NCBI GenBank assembly: GCA_002104905.1
Contig: MCFE01000086.1
Span: forward strand, 62,001-126,000
Reading direction: 5' to 3'
DNA length: 64,000 bases
Source: Basidiobolus meristosporus CBS 931.73
Lineage: Eukaryota > Basidiobolomycota > Basidiobolomycetes > Basidiobolales > Basidiobolaceae
A program made the position numbers and the translations under genes. Positions 61,933 through 64,000 of the stretch are shown here, piece by piece. Position 1 is the first letter of the stretch; each line of letters begins with the position of its first letter. The notes beneath the pieces are model-generated. The model worked only from the letters and a program-made list of their open reading frames with translations. It was not told where the DNA came from and did no database searches.

Positions 61933-64000
61933 CTATTTCTGAGCTGGATTCCCGTCGGCGGCCTCTACGTGGATGGTTCTTACGCCGGCGGTGTTGGTTG
62001 AGGCTGTTCCCAGACTCGATAGGGACGGCATGCCAGTAAGCGTACTTGTCGGAGAATTGTTAACCAGGCCAGTAGCTAGCGCGGCAGACCATCGCTGGTC
62101 CATATTTACATCTTTTATATCCTTCACCCAGGCATGCTGTAACAGCTCTTGGGCGGTAGGGCGTTTTGAGGGAGATCTGGTGAAGCATTTCTTCAAGAAG
62201 TCCATTCCTATATCGCTCAGCTGTGATGGATCGGGAAGGGGCGGGTGTCCGGTCACAACATGGTACATGACTGCCCATTCATTATCCAGGTTAGACCACG
62301 GACGGCGCCCCGTGGTCATCTCAAGGATGCAGCATCCTAAAGACCATATATCCTGTGAACCTTGGCGGCCGCGGTCTCCACCGGTAATAACTTCGGGGGC
62401 CATGTACATCGGCGTCCCTGTTAGGCTGTTGACCTGCATCTGCTTGTTTGCTGTTGCGCGGCCCATAGTCTTCTGGTTGTTGGCAATCACCTTCGCGGCA
62501 CCAAAATCAACAAATTTGATGAGTCCATTGTGATCCAACAGAATGTCTATGAGAATAGCAGTCAATACACCAGGCACACAATGTCAGATGACAAAGACAA
62601 ACAAACTTACTATCTGGCTTGACGTCTCTGTGGACAATGCTGTTTTCATGAAGATACTCCAGTCCATGCAGCATTTGTAGAGTGTATACCCTGACCACGT
62701 TCTCGTCTTCGATTCGGCCATGCTCGAGCAGACCCGTGAGACAGCCGCCTTGGCAGTATTCCATGAATATGTACACTTTGTCGCGATGCACCTCAAGGCC
62801 AAAGTACTTGACTATGTTGGGATGGTCCAGTTTCTCCATAATACACATTTCCTCTTGGATGGACTTATGCAAGGCAGTCAGCGATGATGAATCTGTGAAG
62901 CGAACTTCTTTGACTGCCATGAGATCACCGCTGTCTAGATTGATGGCCAGGTAAACCGAGCCAAAAGTTCCACCGCCAATGAATTTGCCCTGTTGCCAAC
63001 GCAGCGAGATATTACTTGAAGACGAGGCAAGAAACACCAAGCTGCGGTCTTCTGGACGATCATCATCCAAAACTTTACCAATAAGTCCATTATCTTGCTC
63101 TTTTGAGGTCCGGGTCTCATCAACCTCTTTTAATTTGCGCATCCATTCGTCTCGGATAGCTATCAGCGAGCTATCACTAGCAAAGGTACTATATACAGGC
63201 ATTTGCAGGCGTTTCGTAAGGTCATCGAGAGCAGCTTCGACGTTGTGTTGCTTTTCTTGTTCATCTTGGTGTACCGCCTCATGCGCACTTCTTGCTCCAG
63301 CAATATCCACGTGTGAAACCAGAAGAGTCATGCAAATCGCTACATTACTCTGTAGGAGCTCGAACTCTTCGTCGCTAAGAAGCAAGATGTTGTTGGCCCT
63401 TGTCATTTGCATGGCAAATTCCAGTGCAATTACCGCCCAGCGGAAGGTTTTTTTCTCTGTGGGTACGCAATCTGAAACAACGAAATTTACCCAGTCAATT
63501 GCTAGGCGTATCATCTGCAAATTCAACTGCGACCTGGCATTCGTTTCCATAATTTTCAAGGCACGTTGCCCAAAATCAGAAGCGAAAGTGAAGCAGTTTT
63601 CAATCAGATCCACTGACGGTGAGTGCTTGGTGGCCTCTCTAATAACATTGACATTCAGAAGTATTGTTTCCGCCAATTTGAAAACGGTCTTTTTGATTTT
63701 GTTTTGCTCTTTGTGAACTTTGGGGATATTCGACTTTTGAGTGTGAGCAATGTTGATACCAGCCCCCTCTGTCCTGCTTGTAAACACCCGCTTGCTGTCC
63801 GGAAGGCTGCTGGTGCTTTCAGAGATAAGTCGGATACGATTGACGCCAAGATTAATATTCAGATACTCCACATCGATTTGGAGAATTTGGCCGTGCCATA
63901 CAAACTCGCGCTTTCCAGGATTAATCACCAGCATGTAGCTCTCCTTGTTCATGATATCCTCGGTATTCTTGGCTATACAGGACCCCATCAACCTTTGTAC
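61933..64000 (-). CDS. SSK2: MAPKK kinase, SSK2/WIS4 type (5' end outside window)
   Basis: C-terminal 667 residues of a MAPKKK of the osmostress/HOG cascade, which phosphorylates a Pbs2/Wis1-type MAPKK. Two exons in view: 64,000-62,611 (open to the edge, so the gene continues) and 62,546-61,933; the 64-nt intron splits the Asn codon of the HRDVKPDN motif. The N-terminal part carries the conserved region before the kinase (LVINPGKREFVWHGQ, LDDLTKRLQMPVYSTFASDS, IRDEWMRKLKEVDETRT). Kinase domain: RWQQGKFIGGGTFGSVYLAI (Gly loop), MAVKEVRF (Lys), IMEKLDHPNIVKYFGLEVHR, FMEYCQGG, IVHRDVKPDN, VDFGAAKVI (DFG), LTGTPMYMAPEVITGGDRGR, DIWSLGCCILEMTTGRRPWS, FLKKCFTRSPSKRPTAQELL. All catalytic residues are present. 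MYHVVTGHPPLPDPSQLS is typical of Agaricomycetes. Confidence 0.93.

Overview
This is fungal nuclear DNA, most likely from a basidiomycete (Agaricomycotina is my best guess). Evidence: genes cut by many short introns (48-95 nt; 8 exons in a 981-nt coding sequence, 11 exons in 942 nt), an Ssk2/Wis4-type MAPKKK whose kinase domain reads like Agaricomycete versions, and Tnp2-type DNA transposons together with Ty1/copia and Ty3/gypsy elements. No species can be named from the sequence alone.

The window has two compartments. Positions 1 to about 45,740 are a gene-free, AT-rich, CpG-depleted block of nested mobile elements: Tnp2 DNA transposons with a divergently transcribed second gene (1-3,490; 19,930-21,440; 24,219-24,830; 25,257-27,651 plus 32,518-35,990); a gypsy family A in three copies (8,614-12,466; 16,283-18,178 reversed; 27,652-32,517, the only one with two LTRs); a decayed gypsy family B (4,215-7,690 reversed); a decayed copia family 2 (12,467-16,280); and a copia family 1 nest (35,991-44,866) in which a complete element (38,898-43,925) sits inside a reversed copy, each cut again by a solo LTR with matching target duplications. 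There are also inverted-repeat DNA elements sharing the terminus AGACTTGTT, a 107-bp satellite (21,472-22,525) split by a solo LTR, and a G-rich minisatellite (13,478-13,712). Nearly every reading frame here is broken.

From about 45,740 to 64,000 CpG is abundant and seven genes can be modelled exon by exon: EXO1 (-), vacuolar alkaline phosphatase PHO8-like (+), a Pho85-type cyclin (PCL-like, +), leucine carboxyl methyltransferase PPM1/LCMT1 (+), an unrecognised 493-residue protein (-), the DUG3-type glutamine amidotransferase (-), and the 3' part of an SSK2/WIS4-type MAPKKK (-, cut by the window end). These are housekeeping and nutrient/stress-signalling genes: DNA repair, vacuolar phosphate recovery, a cyclin for a Pho85-like kinase, PP2A methylation, glutathione breakdown and the osmostress MAPK cascade. 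They are independent transcription units, not an operon. The sequence features most worth following up are the small transposon family with precise 3-bp duplications, the two-gene transposon layout, the 107-bp satellite, the AT-rich island with an unassigned ORF (22,540-23,990), and the 18-nt microexon and GC-AG intron in DUG3.
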